A DNA stretch of 64,000 nt from Xylophilus sp. GOD-11R (GTDB lineage Bacteria; Pseudomonadota; Gammaproteobacteria; Burkholderiales; Burkholderiaceae_C), in NCBI RefSeq assembly GCF_033546935.1, contig NZ_CP137854.1, positions 3,162,001 to 3,226,000 of the forward strand, written 5' to 3'. The position numbers and the translations under genes are program-made. Positions 43,989 through 52,608 of the stretch are shown here, piece by piece. Position 1 is the stretch's first letter, and each line of letters opens with the position of its first letter. Under the pieces are notes generated by a model. It searched no databases. It was not told where the DNA came from and worked only from the letters and a program-made list of their open reading frames with translations.

Positions 43989-44590
43989 AACGCAGCGTGA
44001 CCACCGTGGCCGGCCATGCCGCCCTCATCAACCGCGACGACATCGATACCGACGCGCTGTTTCCCGCGCCCTATCTGCGGCTGACCCAGCGCAGCGGCAT
44101 GGGCCGCTACCTGTTCGCCGACTGGCGCGCCGACGCGCGACCGGAAGTGGCCTTCATGCAGGCCGCCGAGCCGCCGCGCTTTCTGGTGGGCGCGGTCAAT
44201 TTCGGCTGCGGCTCCTCGCGCGAGCAAGCCGTCTGGGCGCTGGCCGACTACGGCGTGCAGGCGGTGCTGGCGATGTCCTTCGGCGACATCTTCCGCAACA
44301 ACTGCGTGAAGAACGACGTGGTCGCCGCCACGCTGTCCCCGGACGACCATGCCACGCTGGTGAAGGCCCTGGCCGCGAACCCCGGCGCCGAACTGCGGCT
44401 CGACATCGCCTCGCGCACCCTGCAGCTGCCGGGCGACCTCGATCTGCCGGTGGTGCTGGCCGAGGGCCATGCCGAGCAGCTGCTGTCGGCCGAAGACCAC
44501 ATCGCCCGCACCCTGCACTACACCGACGCGCTGCAGGCCTACGAGGACCGCGTCAAATCCGAGCAGCCCTGGCTTGCCCGGATCGATTGA
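43985..44590 (+). CDS. LeuD/aconitase-family hydro-lyase, small subunit
   Basis: 201 residues. The swivel domain shows NRDDIDTDALFPAPYLRLTQ, the catalytic loop VNFGCGSSREQAVWAL and FRNNCVKNDVV. Residues in the specificity loop (ALFPAPYLR) differ from the usual isopropylmalate isomerase pattern as I recall it, so altered substrate use is plausible. It partners with the large subunit through an ATGA overlap. A 44-bp gap separates it from the lyase gene. Confidence 0.9.
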   Translation: MKRSVTTVAGHAALINRDDIDTDALFPAPYLRLTQRSGMGRYLFADWRADARPEVAFMQAAEPPRFLVGAVNFGCGSSREQAVWALADYGVQAVLAMSFGDIFRNNCVKNDVVAATLSPDDHATLVKALAANPGAELRLDIASRTLQLPGDLDLPVVLAEGHAEQLLSAEDHIARTLHYTDALQAYEDRVKSEQPWLARID

Positions 44591-44634
44591 TTCCCCGATT
44601 CCATTCATCACAACCGCAAGAGAAACTTCCCTTC

Positions 44635-45498
44635 ATGGCAAATCCCCTCCTCAAGCAGAAGCTCGCCGCCGGCGAATTCCTGGTGATCCCCGGCGTGCAG
44701 GACATGATCGCCACGGTCATGGCCGACAAGGTCGGTTTCGACTTCGTCTATGGCAGCGGCTACTGGCTGACCGCCTCCGCGCTGGGCCTGCCGGACGCCG
44801 GCATCGCCACCTATACCGAGATGGTCGACCGCATGCGCACCGTCTGCCGCACCACCAAGGCGGCCGTCATCGCCGACGCCGACACCGGCTACGGCGGCCT
44901 GCTCAACGTGCACCACACGGTGCGCGGCTACGAGGCCGCCGGTGTCACCGCCATCCAGATCGAGGACCAGGAATTCCCCAAGAAGTGCGGCCACACGCCG
45001 TTCAAGCGCTGCGTGCCGGTGGAGGACATGGTCGAGAAGATCAAGGTGGCCGCCGAGGCGCGCGAGGACAAGGAGAACTTCCTCATCATCGCCCGCACCG
45101 ACGCCCGCGCCAGCCTGGGCGTGGACGAGGCGATGCGCCGGCTGGAGGCCTTCGACAAGGCCGGCGCCGACATCCTGTTCTTCGAGGCGCCGCAGTCCGA
45201 GGAAGAGATGCGCCGTGCCTGCGCCGCCTTCGACAAACCCATGCTCGCCAACATGGCCGACGGCGGCAAGACGCCGATCCTGCCGGCCAAGGTGCTCGAA
45301 GAGATCGGCTACTCGCTCGCCATCTTCCCGGCCATGACCAGCCTGGCCGCCGCCGCCGCCATGGAAGCCGCGCTGCGCAACCTCAAGCAGTCGGGCACCA
45401 GCCTGAGCCCGGACGTTCCCCTGGCCGACTTCAACGAGTTCTGCAGCCTGATCGGCTTCGAGGAAGTGTGGAACTTCGAGAAACGCTGGGCCCGCTGA
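44635..45498 (+). CDS. isocitrate lyase/PEP mutase superfamily C-C lyase
   Basis: 287 residues, the size of methylisocitrate lyase and dimethylmalate lyase. Superfamily marks: YGSGYWLTASALGLPDAG, metal-binding VIADADTGYGG, and IEDQEFPKKCGH with the catalytic cysteine of the K-K-C-G-H motif. The latter favours true lyases over PEP mutases or oxaloacetate decarboxylases. It should cleave a 2-alkylated malate- or isocitrate-like acid to pyruvate or another oxo acid plus a carboxylate, downstream of the LeuCD-like hydratase. The start at 44635 is chosen by homology; 44587 is open in frame. Confidence 0.9.
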   Translation: MANPLLKQKLAAGEFLVIPGVQDMIATVMADKVGFDFVYGSGYWLTASALGLPDAGIATYTEMVDRMRTVCRTTKAAVIADADTGYGGLLNVHHTVRGYEAAGVTAIQIEDQEFPKKCGHTPFKRCVPVEDMVEKIKVAAEAREDKENFLIIARTDARASLGVDEAMRRLEAFDKAGADILFFEAPQSEEEMRRACAAFDKPMLANMADGGKTPILPAKVLEEIGYSLAIFPAMTSLAAAAAMEAALRNLKQSGTSLSPDVPLADFNEFCSLIGFEEVWNFEKRWAR

Positions 45499-45500
45499 AG

Positions 45501-46634
45501 ATGAAAGCCAGAGCCGCCGTGCTGCGCGAAATGGGCGCAGCCTATCCCTATGCCGACAGCCGCCCGCTGCGCATCGAGGAAGTCGAACTCGCGCCGCCCG
45601 GCCCGGGCGAGGTGCTGATCCGCATCGCCGCCGCCGGGCTGTGCCACTCCGACCTCTCGGTCATCAACGGCGACCGCCCCCGGCCGATGCCGATGGCGCT
45701 CGGCCACGAAGCTTCGGCCGTGGTGGTGGAGACCGGTGCCGGCGTGCAGGACCTGGTCGTGGGCGACCATGTGGTGGTCGTGTTCATGCCCAGCTGTGGC
45801 CACTGCCAGCCCTGCGCCGGCGGCCGCCCCGCCTTGTGCGAGCCCGGCGCCGCGGCCAACGGCGCGGGCACGCTGCTGTCGGGCGCGCGTCGCATTTCGC
45901 AGGTCGGCCAGCCGGTCAACCACCACCTGGGTTGCTCGGTCTTCGCCGACCACGCGGTGGTGTCGCGCCACTCGGTGGTGAAGATCGACGCGGACATCCC
46001 GCTGGTGGAAGCGGCGCTTTTCGGCTGCGCGGTGCTGACCGGTGTCGGCGCCGTCATCAACACGGCGAAGCTGCAGGCCGGCCAGAGCGCGGCCGTCATC
46101 GGCCTGGGCGGCGTCGGGCTGGCCGCGCTGATCGGTGCGCGTGCGGCCGGTGCGCGGCAACTGGTGGCGGTGGACCTGTCCGACGACAAGCTGGCCCAGG
46201 CCCGCGAGCTCGGCGCCACCCACACCGTCAACGCGCGCGATACCGACGCGGCGGCCAGGATCCGCGAACTGAGCGGCGGCGGCGTGGAGTTCGCCTTCGA
46301 GTTCGCCGGATCGATCCGCGCGCTGGAACTGGCCTATGCCATCACCGCGCGTGGCGGCACCACCGTCACCGCCGGGCTGCCACCGGCCGGCGCCACCATG
46401 GCGCTGCCGGCCGTGAGCCTGGTGGCCGAGGAGCGCACGCTCAAGGGCAGCTACATCGGCACCTGCGTGCCCTCGCGTGACATTCCGCGCTACATCGAGC
46501 TCTATCGCCAGGGCCGCCTGCCGGTGGACCGCCTGCTCAGCGGCCGGCTGCAGCTCGACGACATCAACCAGGGCTTCGACCAGCTGCACGAAGGCAAGGC
46601 CGTGCGCCAGGTCGTGGTGTTCCCCGAACTCTGA
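45501..46634 (+). CDS. zinc-dependent alcohol dehydrogenase (class III/aryl-alcohol type)
   Basis: 377 residues. Catalytic zinc: AAGLCHSDLSVING and LGHEASAVV. Structural zinc cysteines: SCGHCQPCAGGRPALCEPG. Cofactor loop: VIGLGGVGLAALIGARAAGA. The length and the segment after the structural zinc fit the larger class III group. It begins two bases after the lyase stop and ends the sigma-54 operon. It might oxidise an alcohol precursor of the acid or reduce a semialdehyde product; the sequence does not decide. Confidence 0.9.
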   Translation: MKARAAVLREMGAAYPYADSRPLRIEEVELAPPGPGEVLIRIAAAGLCHSDLSVINGDRPRPMPMALGHEASAVVVETGAGVQDLVVGDHVVVVFMPSCGHCQPCAGGRPALCEPGAAANGAGTLLSGARRISQVGQPVNHHLGCSVFADHAVVSRHSVVKIDADIPLVEAALFGCAVLTGVGAVINTAKLQAGQSAAVIGLGGVGLAALIGARAAGARQLVAVDLSDDKLAQARELGATHTVNARDTDAAARIRELSGGGVEFAFEFAGSIRALELAYAITARGGTTVTAGLPPAGATMALPAVSLVAEERTLKGSYIGTCVPSRDIPRYIELYRQGRLPVDRLLSGRLQLDDINQGFDQLHEGKAVRQVVVFPEL

Positions 46635-46660
46635 AGCCCCGAAAGGCCGGGGCCGGGGCT
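46635..46660. terminator. possible bidirectional terminator hairpin
   Basis: AGCCCCG (46635-46641) pairs with CGGGGCT (46654-46660) between the convergent alcohol dehydrogenase and LysR genes. The stem is GC-rich but no T run follows on either side, so efficiency is doubtful. Confidence 0.4.
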
Positions 46661-47598
46661 CAGGCCTCGGCCGTCGGCTTGCGTTCCTGCCAGACCTGCG
46701 TTTCCAGCAGCCGGCCGACGTCCTCGCGGATGTAGCGGAACAGCTGCTTCATCGCCTGCGTGGCCGGCCGCTTGGTCGACATGGCCACCGACAGCACGCT
46801 GGGCACCGTCGGGTTGACGATGGGGCGCGCGGCCAGCAGGCCGTGGGCCACGTGGTACGAAATGGAACCGAAGGGCAGGAAGGTGTAGGCGAAGCCTTCC
46901 TCGGCCAGCCGAATCAGCGAATGCATGCCCTCCACCTCCAGGCGGATGTTGGGCTGCGCCGGCAGCAGCGCCGCCGCCGTGTCGATCACGTCGCGCAGGC
47001 CGTGGTGCGGGCTGGGCAGCACCAGCGGTAGCTTGAGCGCCTCGGCCAGGTCGATCGGCGCGTCGGTGGTCATGGCCCCGTGGCCGGCCGCGCCGACCAG
47101 CATCAGCTCGTCGGAGATCAGGGTTTCCAGCGCCAGCTTGGCCCGCTTGGGCACGTTGTAGACCACCGCCACGTCGACCTCGCCGGCAATCAGCCATTCG
47201 AGGATGTAGCCGCTGATGGCGTCGCGCACCCGCAGCGACACGTCGGGGAAGTCGTGGCTGAAGCGGCTGACCAGCGGCACCAGCAGGGTCTCGGCCAGCA
47301 TCGGCGGAATGCCCAGCACCACGCTGCCGGCCGTGCTTTTGCGCATGGCCTGCATCTCGCGCACCGCGCCGTCGGCGCGCGTGACGATGTCGTTGGCCGA
47401 CTCCAGAAAACGCTCGCCCGCCTCGGTCAGCGTCACGCCGTGGCCGGTGCGCCGCAGCAGCGGCAGGCCGAGCTCTTCTTCGAGCAGCTGCAGCTGGCGC
47501 GTCAGCGCCGACTGCGTGACCCCGACGGTGACCGATGCGCGCGACAGGCTTTCGGCTGAGGCGATGGCGATGAAATAACGGAGCTGGCGCAGATCCAT
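46660..47598 (-). CDS. LysR-type transcriptional regulator
   Basis: 312 residues from MDLRQLRYFIAIASAESLSR; the longer frame to 47664 lacks support. The HTH is SRASVTVGVTQSALTRQLQL. The effector domain has GSVVLGIPPMLAETLLVPLV and TFLPFGSISYHVAHG. It belongs to the LTTR subgroup often found near carboxylate catabolism and Bug genes. It lies between the sigma-54 operon (convergent) and a second LysR-like gene on the same strand. A motif CTCATACCTG at 47670, repeated at 48455, may be its operator. Confidence 0.9.
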   Translation of the reverse strand: MDLRQLRYFIAIASAESLSRASVTVGVTQSALTRQLQLLEEELGLPLLRRTGHGVTLTEAGERFLESANDIVTRADGAVREMQAMRKSTAGSVVLGIPPMLAETLLVPLVSRFSHDFPDVSLRVRDAISGYILEWLIAGEVDVAVVYNVPKRAKLALETLISDELMLVGAAGHGAMTTDAPIDLAEALKLPLVLPSPHHGLRDVIDTAAALLPAQPNIRLEVEGMHSLIRLAEEGFAYTFLPFGSISYHVAHGLLAARPIVNPTVPSVLSVAMSTKRPATQAMKQLFRYIREDVGRLLETQVWQERKPTAEA

Positions 47599-47638
47599 GG
47601 GGCGGCAAGCGGATGCCTTCGTTGATATGCGTTTCATC

Positions 47639-48409
47639 CTAAGGAGGCGCCGCCCTTCGCGCATCGGTACTCATACCTGTTATTCGCGCTTCGTCGATCG
47701 AGGCGGAGCCCGGTCGCCGCCGGGCCGAGTCGCTCAGGCGCAGGATCGGCTCGTCGCGGATGCAGCGACAGAAGCGCTCCATGGCGTCGCTGCGCGGCCG
47801 CGTGGCGCTGGCCGCGATCGACAGCACGCCGGGCAGCACCGGGTCGACGATGGGCCGGGCGCGCAGTTCGCCGTTGGCGATGCGCGAGGCCACCGCCGAA
47901 TACGGCAGGCAGGTGAAACCCAGGCCTTCGCGCACCAGGCTCAGGATGGGCGCGATGCCGTCGATGCGAAAGGAGATGTCGGGCATCACCCCGCGCTGGC
48001 GCGCCGCCTCGTCGAGCATGCCGTGCAACCCGGCGCCCGAGCGCGGCATGAACAGCGGCAGACCGAGCACCTCGGCCAGCGCGATCGGCCCGGGCGTGCG
48101 CATCGGCGGGCGGTGCGCGGCGCCGATCAGCTGCAGGTCGTCCTGCGCCACCGTCTCCAGCTGCAGCGCGGCGCGCGGCGACACGTTGTAGACGATGGCC
48201 AGGTCGATCTCGCCGAGCGCGGTGAGGTCGAGCAGCTCCACGCTCGGGTCTTCGTGCAGGCGCAGCGCCAGACCCGGGTTCTGCCGCACGAAACGGCGCA
48301 CCACCGGCACGACGAGCGATTCGGCGATGAGCGGCGGCACGCCCACTGACAGCCCTCTCCGCGTGGCCGGTTCCGCAGCGATGCGCGAGTGGTCGAGACC
48401 CTGTTCCAT
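47639..48409 (-). CDS. LysR-like effector domain lacking the DNA-binding domain
   Basis: 256 residues from ATG at 48409. The protein begins in the linker (MEQGLDHSRIAAEPATRRGL) and continues straight into the effector domain (SVGVPPLIAESLVVPVVRRF, FTCLPYSAVASRIANGELRA). The whole N-terminal winged helix, about 60 residues, is missing, and the upstream in-frame extension to 48499 shows no HTH. The effector domain is clearly paralogous to that of the neighbouring LysR. It is either a degraded gene or a regulator-like protein that acts by hetero-oligomerising with the neighbour. The frame itself is undisturbed. Confidence 0.75.
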   Translation of the reverse strand: MEQGLDHSRIAAEPATRRGLSVGVPPLIAESLVVPVVRRFVRQNPGLALRLHEDPSVELLDLTALGEIDLAIVYNVSPRAALQLETVAQDDLQLIGAAHRPPMRTPGPIALAEVLGLPLFMPRSGAGLHGMLDEAARQRGVMPDISFRIDGIAPILSLVREGLGFTCLPYSAVASRIANGELRARPIVDPVLPGVLSIAASATRPRSDAMERFCRCIRDEPILRLSDSARRRPGSASIDEARITGMSTDARRAAPP

Positions 48410-48454
48410 GCCGGAATTATGAAAAGCCGCGCACCGCCCGAACACCGCGTTTCG

Positions 48455-48471
48455 CTCATACCTGCTATCGG
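48455..48471. promoter_or_regulatory. candidate LysR operator
   Basis: CTCATACCTGCTATCGG lies in the divergent region between the truncated LysR gene and the HAAT cassette-2 operon. It matches CTCATACCTGTTATTCG at 47670-47686, upstream of the full-length LysR gene, at 14 of 17 positions. Both contain ATA-N5-TAT, a dyad typical of LysR sites. Confidence 0.5.
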
Positions 48472-48546
48472 TTGCGATGCGTGCGACCGGCTTCCACACT
48501 TCGCGCCAAACAGCGGCCCCGGTGCCGTGAAGACGGAGACAAACGC

Positions 48547-49377
48547 ATGCCAGACAGCATTCCAGCCGGACTGCAGCCGCGCCCTGCCCCGCGCCATCCG
48601 CAGGCCGGTGAAAGCCCCGCCCCGGACGACTTCATCCTGGAGACGCGCGGCCTCGGCAAGCAGTTCAAGGGCTTCGCCGCCGTGTGCGACGTGAACCTGA
48701 AAGTGCGACGCGGCACCATCCACGCGGTGATCGGCCCCAACGGCGCGGGCAAGACCACCACCTTCAACCTGCTGACCAAGTTCCTGCAGCCCAGCAGCGG
48801 CACCATCCTGTTCAACGGCCGCGACATCACCCGCGACAGCGCGGTGCAGATCGCCCGCCAGGGCGTGGTGCGCTCCTTCCAGATCTCGGCGGTGTTCCCC
48901 AAGCTCACCGTGCTGGAGAACGTACGGGTGGCGCTGCAACGCAAGGCGGGGCTGGCCACGCAGTTCTGGCGCTCCGAGAAAAGCCTGCGTGTGCTCGACG
49001 ACACCGCCATGCGCCTGCTCGGCGAGGTCGACCTGCAGGGCTTCGCCGACACCGCCACCGTCCACCTCGCCTATGGCCGCAAGCGCGCGCTGGAGATCGC
49101 CACCACGCTGGCGATGGAGCCCGAGCTGATGCTGCTCGACGAACCCACCGCCGGCATGGGCCACGAGGACATCGACACCGTCACCGCGCTGATCCGCAAG
49201 GTGGCGGCACAACGCACCATCGTCATGGTGGAACACAACCTGGGCGTGGTGTCCACGCTCTCGGACACCATCACCGTCATGCAGCGCGGCTCGGTACTGG
49301 CCGAAGGGCCGTACGAGGAGGTGTCGCGCAATCCGGCGGTGCTCGAAGCCTATGTAGGAACCCAGACCGATGACTGA
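48547..49377 (+). CDS. HAAT ABC transporter ATPase, LivG type (cassette 2)
   Basis: 276 residues, including an N-terminal extension of about 30 proline-rich residues before FILETRGLGKQFKGFAAVCD. Walker A VIGPNGAGKTTTFN, degenerate signature LAYGRKRALEIATTLAMEPE and Walker B LMLLDEPTAGMG are present. First gene of a second transporter operon ordered ATPase-ATPase-binding protein-binding protein-permease-permease. The ATG at 48547 follows GGAGACAAACGC. It overlaps the next gene by 8 bp. Confidence 0.92.
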   Translation: MPDSIPAGLQPRPAPRHPQAGESPAPDDFILETRGLGKQFKGFAAVCDVNLKVRRGTIHAVIGPNGAGKTTTFNLLTKFLQPSSGTILFNGRDITRDSAVQIARQGVVRSFQISAVFPKLTVLENVRVALQRKAGLATQFWRSEKSLRVLDDTAMRLLGEVDLQGFADTATVHLAYGRKRALEIATTLAMEPELMLLDEPTAGMGHEDIDTVTALIRKVAAQRTIVMVEHNLGVVSTLSDTITVMQRGSVLAEGPYEEVSRNPAVLEAYVGTQTDD

Positions 49378-50098
49378 CGCCTCCCCCCTGGACGCCGCCG
49401 CCGTGCCGCTGCGCATCCGCGGCCTCAACGCCTGGTACGGCGAATCGCACGTGCTGCACGGCGTGGACATGGAAGTGCGGCGCGGCGAACTGATCACCCT
49501 GCTCGGGCGCAACGGCGCCGGCCGCACCAGCACGCTCAAGTCGATCATGGGCATGGTCGGCCAGCGGCGCGGCTCGGTGGTGGTCAACGGCGTGGAGACC
49601 ATCGCCCTGGCGCCGCACCGCATGGCGCCGCTGGGCGTGGGCTACTGCCCGGAGGAACGCGCCATCTTCGCCTCGCTCACCACCGAAGAAAACCTGCTGC
49701 TGCCGCCGGTGCTGCAGGAAGGCGGCATGACGATCGACGAGATCTACGAGATGTTCCCCAACCTGCTGGAGCGCCGGCACAGCCCCGGCACCCGGCTGTC
49801 CGGCGGCGAGCAGCAGATGCTGGCGCTCGCGCGCATCCTGCGCACCGGCGCCAAGCTGCTGCTGCTCGACGAGATCACCGAAGGGCTGGCGCCGGTCATC
49901 GTCAAGACGCTGGGCCGGGTGCTGCGACTGCTCAAGCAGCGGGGTTTCACCATCGTGCTGGTGGAGCAGAACTTCCGCTTCGCCTCGGGCATCGCCGACC
50001 GCCATTTCTTCATGGAACACGGGCGCATCAAGGCGGTGCTGGGCCGGCACGAACTGGCAGAACGCGCCGACGAACTGCACCAGTGGCTGGGCGTCTGA
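49370..50098 (+). CDS. HAAT ABC transporter ATPase, LivF type with variant Walker A (cassette 2)
   Basis: 242 residues. The Walker A loop reads LLGRNGAGRTSTLKSIMG: the usual lysine before Thr/Ser is arginine. The remaining motifs are intact (LSGGEQQMLALARIL, LLLLDEITEGLAP, IVLVEQNFRFASG). The homologues at 16001 and 58594 in this window both keep GK[ST]. The substitution may be tolerated in this subfamily, or ATP turnover may rest mainly on the LivG partner. A 44-bp gap follows before the first binding-protein gene, whose RBS is GGAGA. Confidence 0.92.
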   Translation: MTDASPLDAAAVPLRIRGLNAWYGESHVLHGVDMEVRRGELITLLGRNGAGRTSTLKSIMGMVGQRRGSVVVNGVETIALAPHRMAPLGVGYCPEERAIFASLTTEENLLLPPVLQEGGMTIDEIYEMFPNLLERRHSPGTRLSGGEQQMLALARILRTGAKLLLLDEITEGLAPVIVKTLGRVLRLLKQRGFTIVLVEQNFRFASGIADRHFFMEHGRIKAVLGRHELAERADELHQWLGV

Positions 50099-50142
50099 CG
50101 CCCTGGCTACCCGACAGGCCAACAACGACGACGGAGACAAAC

Positions 50143-51369
50143 ATGACATCCACCACCCTTCGACGCCTCGCCGCCGGCATCGCCGCCGCCGGCCTGGCCT
50201 GTTCCCTGGCCGCGCAGCCGGCCGGCGGCAAACTCTCCGACGGCCGGGTGCGTTTCGGCGTGCTGACCGACATGTCGGGCGTGTACTCCGACCTCGCCGG
50301 CCCCGGCTCGCTGCTGGCCGCGCAGATGGCGGTGGAAGACTTCGGCGGCAAGGTGCTGGGCGCGCCGGTCGACATCGTTTCGGCCGACCACCAGAACAAG
50401 ACCGACCTGGCCGCCAATACCGCGCGCCAGTGGTTCGACACCCAGCAGGTCGACGCCATCGTCGACCTCGTCAGCTCGCCGGTGTCGCTGGCGGTGATGG
50501 AGATCGCCAAGCAGAAGAACAAGGTGGCCTTCGTCAACGGCTCGGGCACCTCACGGGTCACCAACGACAGCTGCAACGCCAACACGGTGCACACCTCCTG
50601 GGACAGCTATTCGCAGTCCTACAGCCTGGTGGACGCCATGGTGAAACAGGGCGGCGACAGCTGGTTCTTCGTCACGCTCGACAACGCCGGTGGCCAGAGC
50701 GTGGAGCGCGACGGCATGGCCGCCGTCAAGGCCGCCGGCGCCAAGGTGGTCGGCAACGTGCGCTTTCCGCTGAACACGGCCGATTTCTCGTCCTTCGTGC
50801 TGCAGGCCCAGGCCTCCAAGGCCAAGGTGATCGGATTGATCGCCTCGGGCGCGGACACGGTCAACGCGGTGAAAGCGATCAACGAGTTCGGCCTGACGAG
50901 GCAGCAGAAGGTGGTCGCCATGGTCACCTTCCTGCCGGAGATCCACAGCCTCGGGCTGCAGGCCGCGCAGGGGCTGATCCTCAACGAGGCCTTCTACTGG
51001 GACACCGACGCCGACACCCGGAAATTCTCCGAACGCTTCTTCGCCAAGAGCAAGAAGATGCCCGACGCGGTGCACGCCGGCGTGTATTCGTCCATCACCC
51101 ACTACCTGCGCGCGGTGCAGGCCGCCGGCACCGACGACGCGGCCGCCGTCATGAAGAAGATGAAGGAGACGCCGGTCAAGGACTTCTACGCCCGCGGCGG
51201 GTCGATCCGCGAGGACGGCCGCATGGTCTTCGACATGCGCCTGGTGCAGGTCAAGAAGCCCGCCGAATCGAAGAAACCCTGGGACTACTACGACATCGTC
51301 GCCACCATTGCGGCGGACCAGGCCTTCCAGCCGCTGTCCAAAAGCACCTGCACCCTGGTGAAGAAGTGA
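50143..51369 (+). CDS. HAAT substrate-binding protein 1 (cassette 2)
   Basis: 408 residues. Signal peptide RRLAAGIAAAGLACSLAAQP. The mature protein opens DGRVRFGVLTDMSGVYSDLA and has VEDFGGKVLGAPVDIVSADH, typical of HAAT proteins for amides or aromatic compounds. It is followed after 2 bp by a tandem paralogue. ATG at 50143 after GGAGACAAAC. The ligand is unknown. Confidence 0.92.
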   Translation: MTSTTLRRLAAGIAAAGLACSLAAQPAGGKLSDGRVRFGVLTDMSGVYSDLAGPGSLLAAQMAVEDFGGKVLGAPVDIVSADHQNKTDLAANTARQWFDTQQVDAIVDLVSSPVSLAVMEIAKQKNKVAFVNGSGTSRVTNDSCNANTVHTSWDSYSQSYSLVDAMVKQGGDSWFFVTLDNAGGQSVERDGMAAVKAAGAKVVGNVRFPLNTADFSSFVLQAQASKAKVIGLIASGADTVNAVKAINEFGLTRQQKVVAMVTFLPEIHSLGLQAAQGLILNEAFYWDTDADTRKFSERFFAKSKKMPDAVHAGVYSSITHYLRAVQAAGTDDAAAVMKKMKETPVKDFYARGGSIREDGRMVFDMRLVQVKKPAESKKPWDYYDIVATIAADQAFQPLSKSTCTLVKK

Positions 51370-51371
51370 CC

Positions 51372-52607
51372 ATGGAACGCCCCGCCCACCACTGGATCGC
51401 CGCCCTGCTGGTGTCGATCGGCCTGAGCACCCTGGCCATTCCCGCCGCCGCCCAGACCGCGCCGAAGATCTCCGACGGCCGGGTGCGCTTCGGCGTGCTC
51501 ACCGACATGAACGGCCCCACCTCCGACCTCGCCGGCCCCGGCTCGGTGCTGGCTGCACAGATGGCGGTCGAGGACTTCGGCGGCAAGGTGCTCGGCCTGC
51601 CGGTCGACGTGGTCTCGGCCGACCACCAGATGAAACCCGACCTGGCCGCCAACACCGCGCGCCAGTGGTTCGACACCCAGCAGGTCGACGCGATCCTGGA
51701 CCTGGCCAGCTCGCCGATCGCGCTGGCCGTCATGGAGATCGCGCGGCAGAAGAACCGCATCGCCTTCGTCAACGGTGCCGGAACCTCGCGCATCACCAAC
51801 GACGCCTGCAACGCCAACACGGTGCACACCTCCTGGGACGCCTATTCGCAGTCGTACAGCCTGGTCGACGCGGTGGCCAAGCAAGGAGGCGACAGCTGGT
51901 TCTTCATCACGCTCGACAACGCCGGCGGCCACGGTGTCGAGCGCGACGGCATGGCCGCGGTGAAGGCCGCCGGCGCCAAGGTGGTGGGCAGCGTGCGATT
52001 TCCGCTGAATTCGCCGGACTTTTCTTCCTACGTGCTGCAGGCCCAGTCGTCCAGGGCCAAGGTGGTCGCGCTCATCGCCTCGGGCACCGACTCGGTCAAC
52101 GCCTTCAAGGCGATCAACGAGTTCGGCCTGAACAAGACGCAGAAGGTGGTCGCCATGGTGACCTTCATTCCCGAGGTGCACGCCCTGGGCCTGCAGGCGG
52201 CGCAGGGGCTGATCCTCAACGAAGCCTTCTACTGGGACGCCGATGCCGGCACCCGGCAGTTCTCCGAACGCTTCTTCGCCCGCTTCAAGAAGATGCCCGA
52301 CGCGGTGCATGCCGGCATCTACTCGTCCATCACCCACTACCTGCGCGCGGTGCAGGCCGGCGGCACCGACGAGGCGGCGGCCGTCATGAAGAAGATGAAG
52401 GAAACGCCGGTCGACGACTTCTACGCCCACGGCGGCCGCATCCGCGAGGACGGCCGCATGGTGTTCGACATGCGCTTGGTGCAGGTCAAGAAGCCGGCCG
52501 AGTCGAAGAAACCCTGGGACTACTACCAGGTGCTGGCCACCATTCCCGCCGAGCAGGCCTTCCAGCCGCTGGCCAAGAGCACCTGCCCGCTCATCCGGAA
52601 ACCCTGA
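51372..52607 (+). CDS. HAAT substrate-binding protein 2 (cassette 2, tandem paralogue)
   Basis: 411 residues, roughly 80 percent identical by eye to the preceding protein across the mature region. The leader HHWIAALLVSIGLSTLAIPA is unrelated to that of the first copy, while the C-terminal ends (KKPAESKKPWDYY) are nearly the same. Differences cluster in a few loops, such as DMNGPTSDLA against DMSGVYSDLA near the ligand cleft, so the pair may recognise related ligands for one permease set. It ends one base before the permease gene. Confidence 0.92.
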   Translation: MERPAHHWIAALLVSIGLSTLAIPAAAQTAPKISDGRVRFGVLTDMNGPTSDLAGPGSVLAAQMAVEDFGGKVLGLPVDVVSADHQMKPDLAANTARQWFDTQQVDAILDLASSPIALAVMEIARQKNRIAFVNGAGTSRITNDACNANTVHTSWDAYSQSYSLVDAVAKQGGDSWFFITLDNAGGHGVERDGMAAVKAAGAKVVGSVRFPLNSPDFSSYVLQAQSSRAKVVALIASGTDSVNAFKAINEFGLNKTQKVVAMVTFIPEVHALGLQAAQGLILNEAFYWDADAGTRQFSERFFARFKKMPDAVHAGIYSSITHYLRAVQAGGTDEAAAVMKKMKETPVDDFYAHGGRIREDGRMVFDMRLVQVKKPAESKKPWDYYQVLATIPAEQAFQPLAKSTCPLIRKP

Positions 52608-52608
52608 C

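Noticed and set aside
42585..44590. Leucine-biosynthetic isopropylmalate isomerase (leuCD)
   Set aside because: No leuA or leuB nearby; the genes lie in a sigma-54 catabolic operon with Bug proteins and a C-C lyase. Family is kept, pathway name is not.
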